A DNA stretch of 64,000 bases from Paenibacillus foliorum (GTDB lineage Bacteria > Bacillota > Bacilli > Paenibacillales > NBRC-103111). Below, piece after piece: positions 52,472-61,982 of this stretch (position 1 is the stretch's first letter; the number at the start of each line of letters is the position of its first letter). Made by a program: the position numbers and the translations under genes. The stretch is taken from contig NZ_WHOD01000109.1 of assembly GCF_013141765.1 (NCBI RefSeq), positions 62,001-126,000 on the forward strand. The letters are read 5' to 3'. The notes beneath the pieces are model-generated. The model saw only the letters and a list, made by a program, of their open reading frames with translations, was not told where the DNA came from and ran no database searches.

Positions 52472-54865
52472 TTAATCCTTTAATGTTGCTAATAAACGTC
52501 TCGCATCACCGTACGGCGTGCTAACGACTTCGTAAACCTTTGTCGAAACTGGCGATTCTAAGGTATCTCCCGCATTGTCGAACATGACGGACTGGTTGCC
52601 GCTCATTAGACGGTTTTCCCCACCTAGTGAATACGTTTTGGAACCTAAAAGTTTACCGTCTGGACCTTCTAGTTGGAATAGTAATTTGGGATTGGACGGA
52701 TCAGCTAATACAGCATCCGTTGTTTTAATGTCTAGCCCCATCTCCAGCTTGTAGCTATACCCATAGGAGTTGGTTACCCCATTTTTTGCAGCATAATTGG
52801 TAATATTAAAGTTATCCATTGTCAGCTCGTACGGATAGAACGAGTATACTTTACCTATCTGATTCAACGTTTTCATGGTTACATTGACTTGGGCAATCGG
52901 CATTTTGTAGGTTGGCTGTGTTTGTGCTTGTTCAGCTTGCTGACCCGCTGCTTGCCCTTGTTGAACCTGTTGGCCTTGCTGTTCCATTAAACGGAGTGTA
53001 TATTGATTAGCTTCCTCCGATTTAGGAACGATGAACGTGTACGTACCCACTGCACCTATTCCAGGAAGAACGTCTTTTACAGTACTGGCGATGCCCGTTC
53101 CATCATAGGAAGTCCCGTTAGGGGAGACGATTTCTGCACCTACCTGCGGCACAGGAATTGTGTTGTCGCTTTTGTTGGTAAATTTGATCTTGGCAACAGC
53201 TGTTTTATAGCTTTGTCCATCATTTTCAAACCAATCTAGATCCTGAAGCGCTACCTCCATTTGTGGATTTACTGTTTTACTTAATGCATCTATTGCGATA
53301 GGCTTGCCCATTTCATATTGCGGTAAGCCAGCTCCGGACTGTACCGGACTAGGAAGATTAACTCCAAGTCTGCCTGTGTAGAACTGGATTGGAGCATTCA
53401 TCCCTTGCTTTAAAAAAGAATGGGTTGAAAGGACATAAAAGGCGGACAATTGAGCATCCGGTTCTGCCGCAATGGCATAATTGATATATTTTTGCTCACC
53501 AGGATTCAGAGTAGGAGCGGACTGCTCGATTCTTTTCCCGATAAATGAACGCCCTTCAGCTTTCCCGCTCAAAGTAAAATCAGGAACGGTAGTTGCGTAG
53601 TTCTCTGTATTTTTCACTCTAAGCTGTATATTATAGGTCGGAGCTTGCCCGGTAAATTGTTTGGTTACATTGGATGCTGTATATTGCAACGCGGAAGTCT
53701 CTCCTGGAATCGTGAAGGCAGCTCCCCAAGCCCCCATTAAAGACGGGTCTTGGATGGAAGCACTGGCTCCATGCCACACGATCGAATCAATTGGAGCATC
53801 CGCTAGTATCGTCTCCTGCTTAGGATACACTTCATCATCGACATCAACCCATAGCAGATTGGTCAATTGGAAGTCCGTATTTTTATCAACCTCCGTCATA
53901 TAGCTTAATTCCACTTTACTTTGGGGAGCTATGGAAACGGGCTTGTCCGAGCTTGCCTTCAGCGTGTAAACTGTTCCGTCCGATGCTTTTAGCCGAAGCT
54001 CATAATCAGGTATACGCACTGTTGAACTTGAAGTATTGGTTAATTTAATAGATGCCCCCAATTGCCAACCGCTGGATGTTTTCTCCTGCAAGATGCCCTT
54101 TACTTGTGCCTGAGTGTTAGCTGTCAAAGCATAGCTGGGCATATCGACTGCCAATAGTTGTCCTTCGCCAGGTAAGCTGCCGACTGCTTCTTCCTCATTT
54201 TTATTATCCCCGGATACCGGAACGTATTGCTGCTTTGCTTCATAAGAAGATGTAACCAGCAGTTCTCGGGTTGCTGCCGAGGTGCCTCCAAACGTACCGT
54301 CAACAGCATCTTCCATTAGCTTTAATTGAATAGCCAGAGCGGCATATCCTTTCGCCCAATCAGAAACAGAATTGTCACTTACGCCCTGAATGGCCTTAGC
54401 TTCAGCTTCCTTATTCAAACCACGGATTAAGAAAGCAGCAAGCTGCTCTTTAGTTACTTCACCTGCAGGATAGTATAAATTAGCTGCGAACCCATCCGTT
54501 AGATTGGCTTTTTTGAGTGCTTCAATGTAGGGAAGTGCATACCCGTTTGCAGGATCGTCCGCAAGCACGTCGCTGAAGCTGGACATTTGCAACGATGGAT
54601 CCACAGGTAAACCGAAGATCAGCGCTGCAGCCTTGGCGAATTGAGCCCGGTTCATTTTATCCTTCAAACCAAAAGTGCTGTCACCAACTCCATCGAATAT
54701 GCCGGCTGAAATCAACGCATCAAATTTGATTTTCGAAGCGGCGTCCAAATTTTGCAAATCTGTGAAATCAGCGGAAGACTTAGCTATATTAGCGCCAAAA
54801 GCGATAGATGAAAACATGGAGAACGCTATAGACGCAGATAGTATAATAGATAGACTCTTTTTCAT
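52472..54865 (-). CDS. Three-SLH-domain cell-wall protein, last gene of the RND operon
   Basis: A 797-residue secreted protein. A signal peptide (1-24) is followed by three SLH-like repeats at about 33-90 (FTDLQNLDAA..KMNRAQFAKAAALIF), 97-155 (FSDVLADDPANGYALPYIEAL) and 158-215, which anchor proteins to pyruvylated wall polymer. The remaining 570 residues are beta-rich, with repeated VKLTN-type beta-sandwich units and a Gln-rich stretch (QQGQQVQQGQAAGQQAEQ) near 645. GGGAGG precedes ATG 54865. The gene begins 36 bp after the adaptor gene, so it is in the same operon as the RND pump. No enzymatic motif was seen. Confidence 0.88.
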   Translation of the reverse strand: MKKSLSIILSASIAFSMFSSIAFGANIAKSSADFTDLQNLDAASKIKFDALISAGIFDGVGDSTFGLKDKMNRAQFAKAAALIFGLPVDPSLQMSSFSDVLADDPANGYALPYIEALKKANLTDGFAANLYYPAGEVTKEQLAAFLIRGLNKEAEAKAIQGVSDNSVSDWAKGYAALAIQLKLMEDAVDGTFGGTSAATRELLVTSSYEAKQQYVPVSGDNKNEEEAVGSLPGEGQLLAVDMPSYALTANTQAQVKGILQEKTSSGWQLGASIKLTNTSSSTVRIPDYELRLKASDGTVYTLKASSDKPVSIAPQSKVELSYMTEVDKNTDFQLTNLLWVDVDDEVYPKQETILADAPIDSIVWHGASASIQDPSLMGAWGAAFTIPGETSALQYTASNVTKQFTGQAPTYNIQLRVKNTENYATTVPDFTLSGKAEGRSFIGKRIEQSAPTLNPGEQKYINYAIAAEPDAQLSAFYVLSTHSFLKQGMNAPIQFYTGRLGVNLPSPVQSGAGLPQYEMGKPIAIDALSKTVNPQMEVALQDLDWFENDGQSYKTAVAKIKFTNKSDNTIPVPQVGAEIVSPNGTSYDGTGIASTVKDVLPGIGAVGTYTFIVPKSEEANQYTLRLMEQQGQQVQQGQAAGQQAEQAQTQPTYKMPIAQVNVTMKTLNQIGKVYSFYPYELTMDNFNITNYAAKNGVTNSYGYSYKLEMGLDIKTTDAVLADPSNPKLLFQLEGPDGKLLGSKTYSLGGENRLMSGNQSVMFDNAGDTLESPVSTKVYEVVSTPYGDARRLLATLKD

Positions 54866-54901
54866 TATAGAATTCCTCCCAAATATTTAGTCATACTAGG
54901 G

Positions 54902-56161
54902 TTATTTCGCCACTTGCACTTTTTGTCCATCCTTCAGCTGATGCTGACCAGAGACTACGACCTGCTCGTCCGCTTTAACACCCTCCAAGATTTCCTGATT
55001 CGCTTCTTTAACCCGTCCCAGCTTAACTTTACGCTTCTCTACGGTATCGGCTTTTAGAATATACACGAAGGCATCACTGCCTTCCCTTACGATGCTCAGG
55101 CTTGGAACTGCAAGTGCCATCTCTTCTGCCTCGCTAGTCAGTTGAAGCTGCACACGGGAACCTGGCTTGATAGAAGCATCTGTATTGGTTACCTCTAGTT
55201 CAATTGGGTACATCTTCGTCTGAGCATTCATCATATCCGCGAAATAGGTTACCTGAGCCTTCTGCTTCTGAGAAGGATTACTTGCAGAGTAGAAAACCAG
55301 TTCCGGCTTGTTTCTTGCCAGCTTAGCGGCTGACTCTGTCAGCTCCGCTTTTATTTTAAGCTTATCGGTCTGTTGAACCTGGCCCACCTTACTGCTGCGT
55401 GAAATAGTCATTCCGACTTCTGCTGTCAATTCAGAGAGTACGCCGTCAATTGTCGATTTTACCGCATAATTATCAAGCGTATTTCCTGCATCCTGCAGAG
55501 CTAGTCGAGCTGATTCTACTTGTGATTGCGGTCCGGATAGCGAGTTGGTACTTTCCAGTGAATTCAATTTATCCTGCAACAGCACTAAATCTCTGCTCGC
55601 GTTATTGAACTGAGTTTCTGCCTGCTCCAGCTGTTTTTTCGTTGCAAGACCTGCATCATAATCATTATGCATTTTGTTATAATCCTTCTGTGCATTTTCG
55701 AGCTGGGTTTGTGATTTCGCAACTGAATTTTGCAGCTCTGTCTTGCTGTTGCTCAAATCCTCGGCTGATTTCGCAAGCGCCTGCTGTGCGCTGTTTAACG
55801 AGGATTGGCTCTTTTCCATTTGCAGTGCAATATCCTTGGTATCAATACGAAGAATGACGTCTCCCTTTTGTACCAGGTCGCCTTTCTTTTTCACAACCTC
55901 TACCACTTGACCGTCAGCCTTAGGCATAACATCTACCTGATTCACGGCCAACACATCAGCCACTTGCTCTCTTGGGTTTCCCATACTCTGCGAGCTAATC
56001 TTAGCTACCTTGATTGGTTTATTCTGCAGCTGTTCAGCGGCCGACTGCCCCGCTCCAGGCGCTGCTGAACATCCTACGGCCACAGCCGCAATGACAATAA
56101 GAAGGCCCGCTGTCCGTGCACCACGCAGAAATTTATCGTTTTTACTTTTACTGTTCTTCAT
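54902..56161 (-). CDS. RND efflux adaptor (membrane fusion protein)
   Basis: A 419-residue HlyD/MdtA-type adaptor. The N-terminus is a hydrophobic signal with Cys near 31 (AVAVGC), so it may be a lipoprotein. A biotinyl-lipoyl-like half (VMPKADGQVVEVVKKKGDLVQKGDVILRID) is followed by a long coiled coil (about 110-205), the second lipoyl half (STIDGVLSELTAEVG) and beta-barrel/membrane-proximal domains. It links the pump to outer structures. ATG 56161 or GTG 56164 both suit the AGGAG site. It lies 15 bp after the pump gene. Confidence 0.92.
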   Translation of the reverse strand: MKNSKSKNDKFLRGARTAGLLIVIAAVAVGCSAAPGAGQSAAEQLQNKPIKVAKISSQSMGNPREQVADVLAVNQVDVMPKADGQVVEVVKKKGDLVQKGDVILRIDTKDIALQMEKSQSSLNSAQQALAKSAEDLSNSKTELQNSVAKSQTQLENAQKDYNKMHNDYDAGLATKKQLEQAETQFNNASRDLVLLQDKLNSLESTNSLSGPQSQVESARLALQDAGNTLDNYAVKSTIDGVLSELTAEVGMTISRSSKVGQVQQTDKLKIKAELTESAAKLARNKPELVFYSASNPSQKQKAQVTYFADMMNAQTKMYPIELEVTNTDASIKPGSRVQLQLTSEAEEMALAVPSLSIVREGSDAFVYILKADTVEKRKVKLGRVKEANQEILEGVKADEQVVVSGQHQLKDGQKVQVAK

Positions 56162-56176
56162 CACATGTCCACTCCT

Positions 56177-59100
56177 TTACATTTCTATTGATTTCTCAGC
56201 CTTTGACTTGCGGTTAAATCTTTTACTTATACGGTCCTTCATGACCTCAATAAGCTCATAGACAACAGGTACAACAATCAATGTCAATATCGTTGATGTT
56301 GTAAGACCACCGATTACCACCACTGCGAGACCTTTAGAAATCAGTGTTCCTTTGGAAAATCCTAGCGCTAACGGAAGCATAGCAACAATAGTTGCTCCAG
56401 CTGTCATAATAATCGGTCTCAATCGTACTAAGCCTGCTTCTACTAATGCATGCCGCACGGTATAGCCTTCCTCACGAAGCTGTTGAGCACGGTCAATCAA
56501 CACAATAGCGTTAGTGACCACTATCCCGATAAGCATCATAAATCCGATCATTGAAGTGACATCGAGAGATTGACCGCTTATGAATAAGCCCAGCAATCCG
56601 CCAATCGCCGCAAGAGGCAGCGAGAACAATATAGCGAATGGCGCCCCTGCATTACCAAACGCAAGAACCATAACCAGATACACTACAAATATAGCAGCAG
56701 CCATAGCTACAAAAAGCTGTGTAAAGCTTTCATTAATATCTGCGCTAACGCCCTTGACCTCACGCGATACGCCATCTGGCAGCTCCAGCTTGCCTAATTC
56801 GGCAGAAACCTTGTTGCTGATTGCTGATTTATTGGCCGAATCAATTTTTGCTGTAATTTTCACCACTTGCTCTTTATTTTCCCGTTGTAATGCTACAGGT
56901 GCTTCCACCTCTTCTATTTTGGCAACCTCATTCAAATAAACAGTGGAATTGGAAGAGGTCCGCAATGGAATTTGACCTATTTTATCCATTGAATTTTTAT
57001 CTGCTTTGGCCAGTTGAATCGTTGTTGTATAAGTCTGATTGTCAAATTGGATGTCACCCAGCTGTTCCTTCATAATCCAACCGCGGGCTGTATCCTTAAC
57101 TTGTGAAACCGTTAGCCCCATTGTTCTTGCTTTACTTTGATCAACATTAATCTGCACTTGAGTCTTCGAATCACTAAGGGAGTCATCGACATCACTTAGC
57201 TCTGGAAAATCTTGAAGCTTTTGCTTAACAGCAACCGATGCTTGCTCCAGCAGCAATTGATTGTCACCTTTCAATGAATAGGCGAAGTCTGTTGATGAAA
57301 TGCCGCCCCCGCCGCCTGCCAAGGTTTTAGGTGTTACTTCCGAGCCTTTAGGCAGCTCATATAAGATGAATTCTTTATAATCCTTCTTCACCTGATCCGG
57401 ATCTGCTTTCTCATTAACCTCAGTATAAATTTCGGAAACATAAGCAACCTGCTCATCCTTACCGTTATAGCCAACCAATGCTTCTACGAAAGTAAACAAC
57501 GGCTGACCATCTTTATCTTTGGCTTCCTGCATCATAGCTTCCAATTGCTTGGAAATCTGATCCGTCGATTCTATTGAAGTTTCATAAGGAAGCTTAACCT
57601 CGAAATACATTTGTCGCTCGGTTGCGCTTCCTGGAATAAAGCTTACTGCCAAATTCGGAATAATCAATGCCAGTGATACAACAAACAATAAGCCTGAAAT
57701 TAGCAATGTTTTGATACGATGGGACAAGCTCCATTTCAGCACTTTTTCGTAAAAAACGGTAACCTTGCCTTTCTTCGTTTCATCATGATGAGGAATTTTC
57801 CCGCTCTTTAGAACTAACAGCTTAGCCATCATTGGAATAACCGTTAGTGCTACGATCAAGGAAGCCATCAGCGCGCAGGCAACAGTAATCGCAAACGGAC
57901 GGAACAGCTCCCCTACAATACCGCTGACCATTCCAATTGGAGCAAAAACCCCTACAGTAGCAAGCGTGGAAGAGGTAATCGCCATAGATACCTGCTTCGT
58001 TGCCAGCTTGATGACTGATTCATTGCGCTCCTGCGCTTTTTGCAAGGAGGCATATATATTCTCAATAACGACAATACTATCGTCAACTACACGTCCAACG
58101 GCTATGAAAATACCGCCCAGCGTCATTGTGTTCAACGTTATGCCCAGCTGTGAAATAACAAGCAGCGTAATTAAGATCGAAAGCGGAATGGAGACAAGAA
58201 CAATTAACGTCATTCTCACATTGCGCAGGAACACTAATATCATTAAGGAAGCAAGCAGTGCCCCCATAATTCCTTCCTTCAGCAAGCCATTAACGGATTC
58301 TTTGACCTGATCCGCACTGTTATATACCGATTTAAAAGTAATATCCGGCATTGTTGTTTCCCATTTTTTGATCAAAGCATCGGTTTCGTCAGAAAAATCA
58401 ACTGCGTTGGCATCGCTTGTTTTAAATAAATGAATACCAAGCGCTGGTTTGTTATCCAGACGAGCAATAAACTCGGAGTCTGTTATGGCTTGTACTTTAG
58501 CTACTTGGTTAAGTGTTATCGTACTTCCATTACTAATGGGAATTTGCATATTCTCTAAATTAAACAGACTGTCAATGTCACTGGTTACTCGTGCTACCTT
58601 GGTGTTTCCGTTAAAATCGACCGTACCAATGGCACCGTTAGCCAAGGTACTCTTTAGTGCTGTACTTACCTGTGCTGGCGTCAATCCGAAGCTTGCCAGT
58701 GCGTCAGCATTCATTTCAATGTCAAGCGAGGTTTCCCTTGCTCCAATAGAATCGATGTGGTCGATTCCATTAATTCCTTCCAGTCCGGGTTTGATTTGAT
58801 CCTCATAAAGCTTATCCAGCTCCGTCTGACTCATACCGTTATCCGCATAAACCGCTAAGTAATAAGCCGGAATCGATGCAAAGCCGAATGTGGATGCCTT
58901 AGGTCTGGCCGATGAGGCCGGAAGCTTAACATCCTGAATCAAACCTTCGATATCCTGTTTCTTTTTGTCAACATCCACGTTCTGTTTGAACTGGACTATG
59001 ACTGTGGACATATTGTCACTCGAAGTGGAGGTTAAATTATCGATCCCTTCCATATTCGCTAATTTATCCTCTATGGGTTTGGTCACTTCAGTCATGACAT

Positions 59101-59272
59101 CTTTAGGTGAGGCCTGATAAGTGGTAGTTACCAGTACGACCGGGAATGAAATGTCCGGCATATTTTCCATTTTCAGCGTTGAAGCTGAATATATGCCTCC
59201 TCCCACAAGCATCGCAATGATAATTAACACTGCAGCTATATTCTTCATGGAGAAGTTGGTTAGCTTGTTCAT
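56177..59272 (-). CDS. RND-family efflux transporter
   Basis: A 1031-residue, twelve-segment RND pump of the AcrB/SwrC class. The first segment is at 9-28, a large porter loop follows, then GGIFIAVGRVVDDSIVVIENIY carrying the two proton-relay aspartates of TM4, then a second segment/loop set ending in VVPVVYELIEVM. It exports drugs, lipids or lipopeptides using proton motive force. The start is ATG 59272 with AAGGAGGG 10 nt upstream; the in-frame start at 59308 precedes this site. Two palindromes lie in the leader. It is first in the operon with adaptor and SLH protein, downstream of a two-component system. Confidence 0.95.
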   Translation of the reverse strand: MNKLTNFSMKNIAAVLIIIAMLVGGGIYSASTLKMENMPDISFPVVLVTTTYQASPKDVMTEVTKPIEDKLANMEGIDNLTSTSSDNMSTVIVQFKQNVDVDKKKQDIEGLIQDVKLPASSARPKASTFGFASIPAYYLAVYADNGMSQTELDKLYEDQIKPGLEGINGIDHIDSIGARETSLDIEMNADALASFGLTPAQVSTALKSTLANGAIGTVDFNGNTKVARVTSDIDSLFNLENMQIPISNGSTITLNQVAKVQAITDSEFIARLDNKPALGIHLFKTSDANAVDFSDETDALIKKWETTMPDITFKSVYNSADQVKESVNGLLKEGIMGALLASLMILVFLRNVRMTLIVLVSIPLSILITLLVISQLGITLNTMTLGGIFIAVGRVVDDSIVVIENIYASLQKAQERNESVIKLATKQVSMAITSSTLATVGVFAPIGMVSGIVGELFRPFAITVACALMASLIVALTVIPMMAKLLVLKSGKIPHHDETKKGKVTVFYEKVLKWSLSHRIKTLLISGLLFVVSLALIIPNLAVSFIPGSATERQMYFEVKLPYETSIESTDQISKQLEAMMQEAKDKDGQPLFTFVEALVGYNGKDEQVAYVSEIYTEVNEKADPDQVKKDYKEFILYELPKGSEVTPKTLAGGGGGISSTDFAYSLKGDNQLLLEQASVAVKQKLQDFPELSDVDDSLSDSKTQVQINVDQSKARTMGLTVSQVKDTARGWIMKEQLGDIQFDNQTYTTTIQLAKADKNSMDKIGQIPLRTSSNSTVYLNEVAKIEEVEAPVALQRENKEQVVKITAKIDSANKSAISNKVSAELGKLELPDGVSREVKGVSADINESFTQLFVAMAAAIFVVYLVMVLAFGNAGAPFAILFSLPLAAIGGLLGLFISGQSLDVTSMIGFMMLIGIVVTNAIVLIDRAQQLREEGYTVRHALVEAGLVRLRPIIMTAGATIVAMLPLALGFSKGTLISKGLAVVVIGGLTTSTILTLIVVPVVYELIEVMKDRISKRFNRKSKAEKSIEM

Positions 59273-59784
59273 TGGGTTGATTCCCTCCTTAGAGTTTTGC
59301 CTTGGCAAAACTTACTTCGTAAGTATTGGCTTAGCTTTTATAAAATCAAATATAATTCATGAATATGGACTCAATATGAATTAAACGAAATAAAAAAAAC
59401 GGTAAATAGAACCATGATTCTTGTCATGATCCTTTCGGGTTATATATGTTTGGATAAACAAATGTGTTTAAAACTCAAGCTTCAGACTGTAAGCGTGTCC
59501 GGGGGCGAGCTTGCAAAGCAAAGCCCCCCCCGGACGAACGCGCTCTTAAGCGCACCCAAGTTTCTCCCGGCACTAGCCCGTTACCGCAAGCATACCAAGC
59601 GTGGAGGGGCAACCTTCGCGAAGCCAAAGTAGCCCCGACCGACGCGGTCCCACCACCACAGTCCCATCGAAGCACCAATCCGATCTCCATACACCGAGCT
59701 TGTGGGGTCCAGGGGCGCAAGCGCCCTGGGGCCCCCCTTGAAGAACAAGGGGGGGGATGGGGGGATTGACCCAAAGATTGACCA
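59273..59784. other. Intergenic region: pump leader plus GC-rich element
   Basis: 512 bp between kinase and pump. The left part holds two palindromes and AT-rich promoter DNA. From about 59490 to 59785 the base composition jumps to a GC-rich, hairpin-filled element listed separately. Confidence 0.65.
59294..59324. promoter_or_regulatory. Two adjoining palindromes in the RND operon leader
   Basis: GTTTTGCC-TT-GGCAAAAC (59294-59311) and ACTTAC-TTC-GTAAGT (59310-59324) overlap by two bases. They sit about 10 bp upstream of the pump ribosome site. They could be operators for a repressor or an RNA hairpin limiting translation. Confidence 0.5.
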
Positions 59785-59785
59785 T
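59490..59785. repeat. GC-rich, multi-hairpin non-coding element
   Basis: Hairpins: GTCCGGGGGC with GCCCCCCCCGGAC (59497-59535), GCGCT/AGCGC (59540-59553), CCAGGGGCGC with GCGCCCTGG (59709-59729) and CCCCCCTTG with CAAGGGGGG (59732-59756). GATTGACC is repeated near the right end. Composition contrasts sharply with the flanks. Both strands happen to be open for about 100 codons, but the Pro/Arg/Gly-rich frames look non-coding. Confidence 0.65.
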
Positions 59786-61146
59786 CAGTTGATGCCAGGA
59801 AGCCTGACTATGAACTCAGCGCCCTCCCCTGGCTTACTACTCACACTAATTGTCCCTCCATGAAGTCGTACAATTTTGATAACAATAGCCAATCCTAACC
59901 CGCTCCCCCCCACAGTTCGGTTTCGTGATCGGTCTGCCTTATAGAACCTTTCAAAAATCCTCTCTTGATCCTCCAACGAAATACCGATGCCTTCATCCGA
60001 AATTATCACTTCGATTTCATTTATAGTTAGACGAATAGTTATACTAATCGTCCCCTGCTCGGGAGAAAACTTGATGCTGTTGCTCACCAAATTCATCCAC
60101 ACCTGATACAGCTGATCCTGATCAGCGTAAATTTTGATGCTTGGCAAATTCAGTTCATAATGGATACCTTTGGCTGACCATTGCGGCTCACATGCAACAA
60201 TGACCTGCCGGATTTGCTCGTCTAAAGCATAAGTTTTGGGATAGAAGGGATGATGCTCCGATTCCAACGAAGCCAGCTTTAACAAATTTTCACTGAGTCT
60301 GGACATCCGCTCGCTTTCTTTTTGGATAATATCGAGATAATGAGTTCGCTGCTCCTCTGAAATATTATTTTTCCTCAAAATTTTGGAAAACCCTGAAATT
60401 GAAGTTAACGGAGATTGTATCTCATGAGACACATTGGAAACAAAATCCTGCCGCATCTGTTCCATTTGTTTCAATTCAGCAGCCATCTCTCCGAAGCTAT
60501 GCGCCAGCTCACCTAGCTCGTCCTTCCGTTTTGGCCATGACCATTTGATATTGAAATCTCCCTTAGACATCCGTCGCGTGGCTTCAGTCATAGCTCTCAG
60601 GGGTTTGACCAAATAACGTGCAGCTACGAATATAAACACACTCCCAGCTAATAGAACTAAAGCAAGCGATATCAGCAGCATCCGCTTCATTAATCCTTCC
60701 CACTTACTCCCGGATAAATGAACGAACATCGCATAGCGCTCTTTTCCTAATTGAACAGGTAAACCTACAACCAGCTTGTCCAAGGACCCTCCGACAAACC
60801 TGTAGGGCTCACCGTTCCTCACTGCACGTACCATTTCATCTGAAATAACAATCGGGTCATTCTTTCTAGAACTCCCATAATGCTTAGGCTGCCCTTGCTC
60901 ATCGTACAAACTAATTTCATACGAAATCATCATGCTGATGCTGTTCAAATACTTCTCTGCATCCTGCCCCTTGAGAACGCTGTATATATTCAAGATTTCC
61001 TTACTATTTGCAATCATTTCTTCTTCTGCCACATCTCTTAATTCGTCACGAAACACATACGTTGTTATGAAAAATGTAGAGATAAGCCCGACAATTACAG
61101 CTGCCAAAAAGGTTGCTACAACACGGAAATACAACGTTTTAATCAA
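59785..61146 (-). CDS. PhoR-like sensor histidine kinase
   Basis: A 453-residue kinase. Membrane segments at about 8-30 and 156-177 enclose a small extracellular domain; HAMP follows (YLVKPLRAMTEATRRM), then the phospho-acceptor H241 in VSNVSHEIQSPLTSISGF and the ATPase boxes (ISDEGIGIS, GGSGLGLAI). The start is TTG 61146, overlapping the regulator TGA as TTGA, with AGGTGAGG upstream. With the OmpR-type partner it likely senses envelope stress and may control the adjacent RND operon; that link is inferred from position. Confidence 0.94.
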   Translation of the reverse strand: MIKTLYFRVVATFLAAVIVGLISTFFITTYVFRDELRDVAEEEMIANSKEILNIYSVLKGQDAEKYLNSISMMISYEISLYDEQGQPKHYGSSRKNDPIVISDEMVRAVRNGEPYRFVGGSLDKLVVGLPVQLGKERYAMFVHLSGSKWEGLMKRMLLISLALVLLAGSVFIFVAARYLVKPLRAMTEATRRMSKGDFNIKWSWPKRKDELGELAHSFGEMAAELKQMEQMRQDFVSNVSHEIQSPLTSISGFSKILRKNNISEEQRTHYLDIIQKESERMSRLSENLLKLASLESEHHPFYPKTYALDEQIRQVIVACEPQWSAKGIHYELNLPSIKIYADQDQLYQVWMNLVSNSIKFSPEQGTISITIRLTINEIEVIISDEGIGISLEDQERIFERFYKADRSRNRTVGGSGLGLAIVIKIVRLHGGTISVSSKPGEGAEFIVRLPGIN

Positions 61147-61820
61147 GGCCTCACCTCAAGCTTATAGCCCAACCCGCGAATGGTTGTAATGCTGAAACGG
61201 GATTCTTCCTCAGGAAACCTTTCCCTTAAGCGTTTTATGTGAACATCGACAGTTCGCTCATCCCCCTCATAATCAATCCCCCAGATTTGCTCAATAAATT
61301 GATTTCGTGTAAAAATTTGACCAGGATAGCTAGCAAGCATATATAACAGCTCAAATTCCTTTAAAGGAATAGTCAGATGCACCCCTCTTGAAATAACCTC
61401 AAAATGTTGTCGGTTCAACTCCACAGCACCACATTGAACAGATTGTGGCGATTCAATCTTATAACGCTTTAAGAGAGCCTTCACTCGAATTACAAGCTCT
61501 ATAAGGTCAAACGGCTTTACCAAATAATCGTCAGCTCCGAGCTCGAAGCCTTTCACCTTCTGTCCCGTCTCTCCTTTGGCTGTAACCATAAGAAGCGGAA
61601 GATCCGGATAATATTTGCGCAGCTGGATACATAATTCCCATCCATCCATCTCTGGCATCATAATATCGAGGATAACCAAATCTACTTTAGCGGTATTCAT
61701 AAAGACGAGCGCTTCTCGACCATGAGCTGCCTGCAGAACATCAAACCCTTCCTGCCGCAATACGGTTACCATGAGCTCCCGGATATGATTGTCGTCATCA
61801 ACAACCAATAGGTTCGCCAT
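61143..61820 (-). CDS. OmpR-family response regulator
   Basis: A 225-residue regulator: receiver domain (MANLLVVDDDNHIRE, D52 in LDIMMPEMDG, K in LVKPF) and a C-terminal OmpR winged helix (LTIPLKEFELLYMLA ... IWGIDYEGDERTVDVHIKRLRERF). ATG 61820 with AGGAGG about 9 nt upstream; an earlier in-frame start at 61883 lacks one. It forms an overlapping pair with the kinase. The pair follows the S-layer-like gene's terminator, so it has its own promoter. Confidence 0.95.
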   Translation of the reverse strand: MANLLVVDDDNHIRELMVTVLRQEGFDVLQAAHGREALVFMNTAKVDLVILDIMMPEMDGWELCIQLRKYYPDLPLLMVTAKGETGQKVKGFELGADDYLVKPFDLIELVIRVKALLKRYKIESPQSVQCGAVELNRQHFEVISRGVHLTIPLKEFELLYMLASYPGQIFTRNQFIEQIWGIDYEGDERTVDVHIKRLRERFPEEESRFSITTIRGLGYKLEVRP

Positions 61821-61930
61821 CTCTAATTCCTCCTGGGAGTTTCGTATTTGCGAAACGTATACGCTTAGGCTTCCCGACTTCACGTATCTTATCTACTCGA
61901 GATTAGAGTTTGTCTCCATTTTCTACAAAA

Positions 61931-61962
61931 GAAAAAAGCTCTAGCCACGAAGGGCTAGAGCT
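61931..61962 (-). terminator. Terminator after the S-layer-like gene
   Basis: AGCTCTAGCC and GGCTAGAGCT form a perfect 10-bp stem, followed by TTTTTTC on the minus strand. Confidence 0.92.
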
Positions 61963-61982
61963 GATTGATTATGAAGTTAGAA

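Noticed and set aside
59464..59774. ORFs of about 100 codons on both strands of the GC-rich element
   Set aside because: They are Pro/Arg/Gly-rich, lack ribosome sites, overlap each other antisense and follow from high GC and hairpins.
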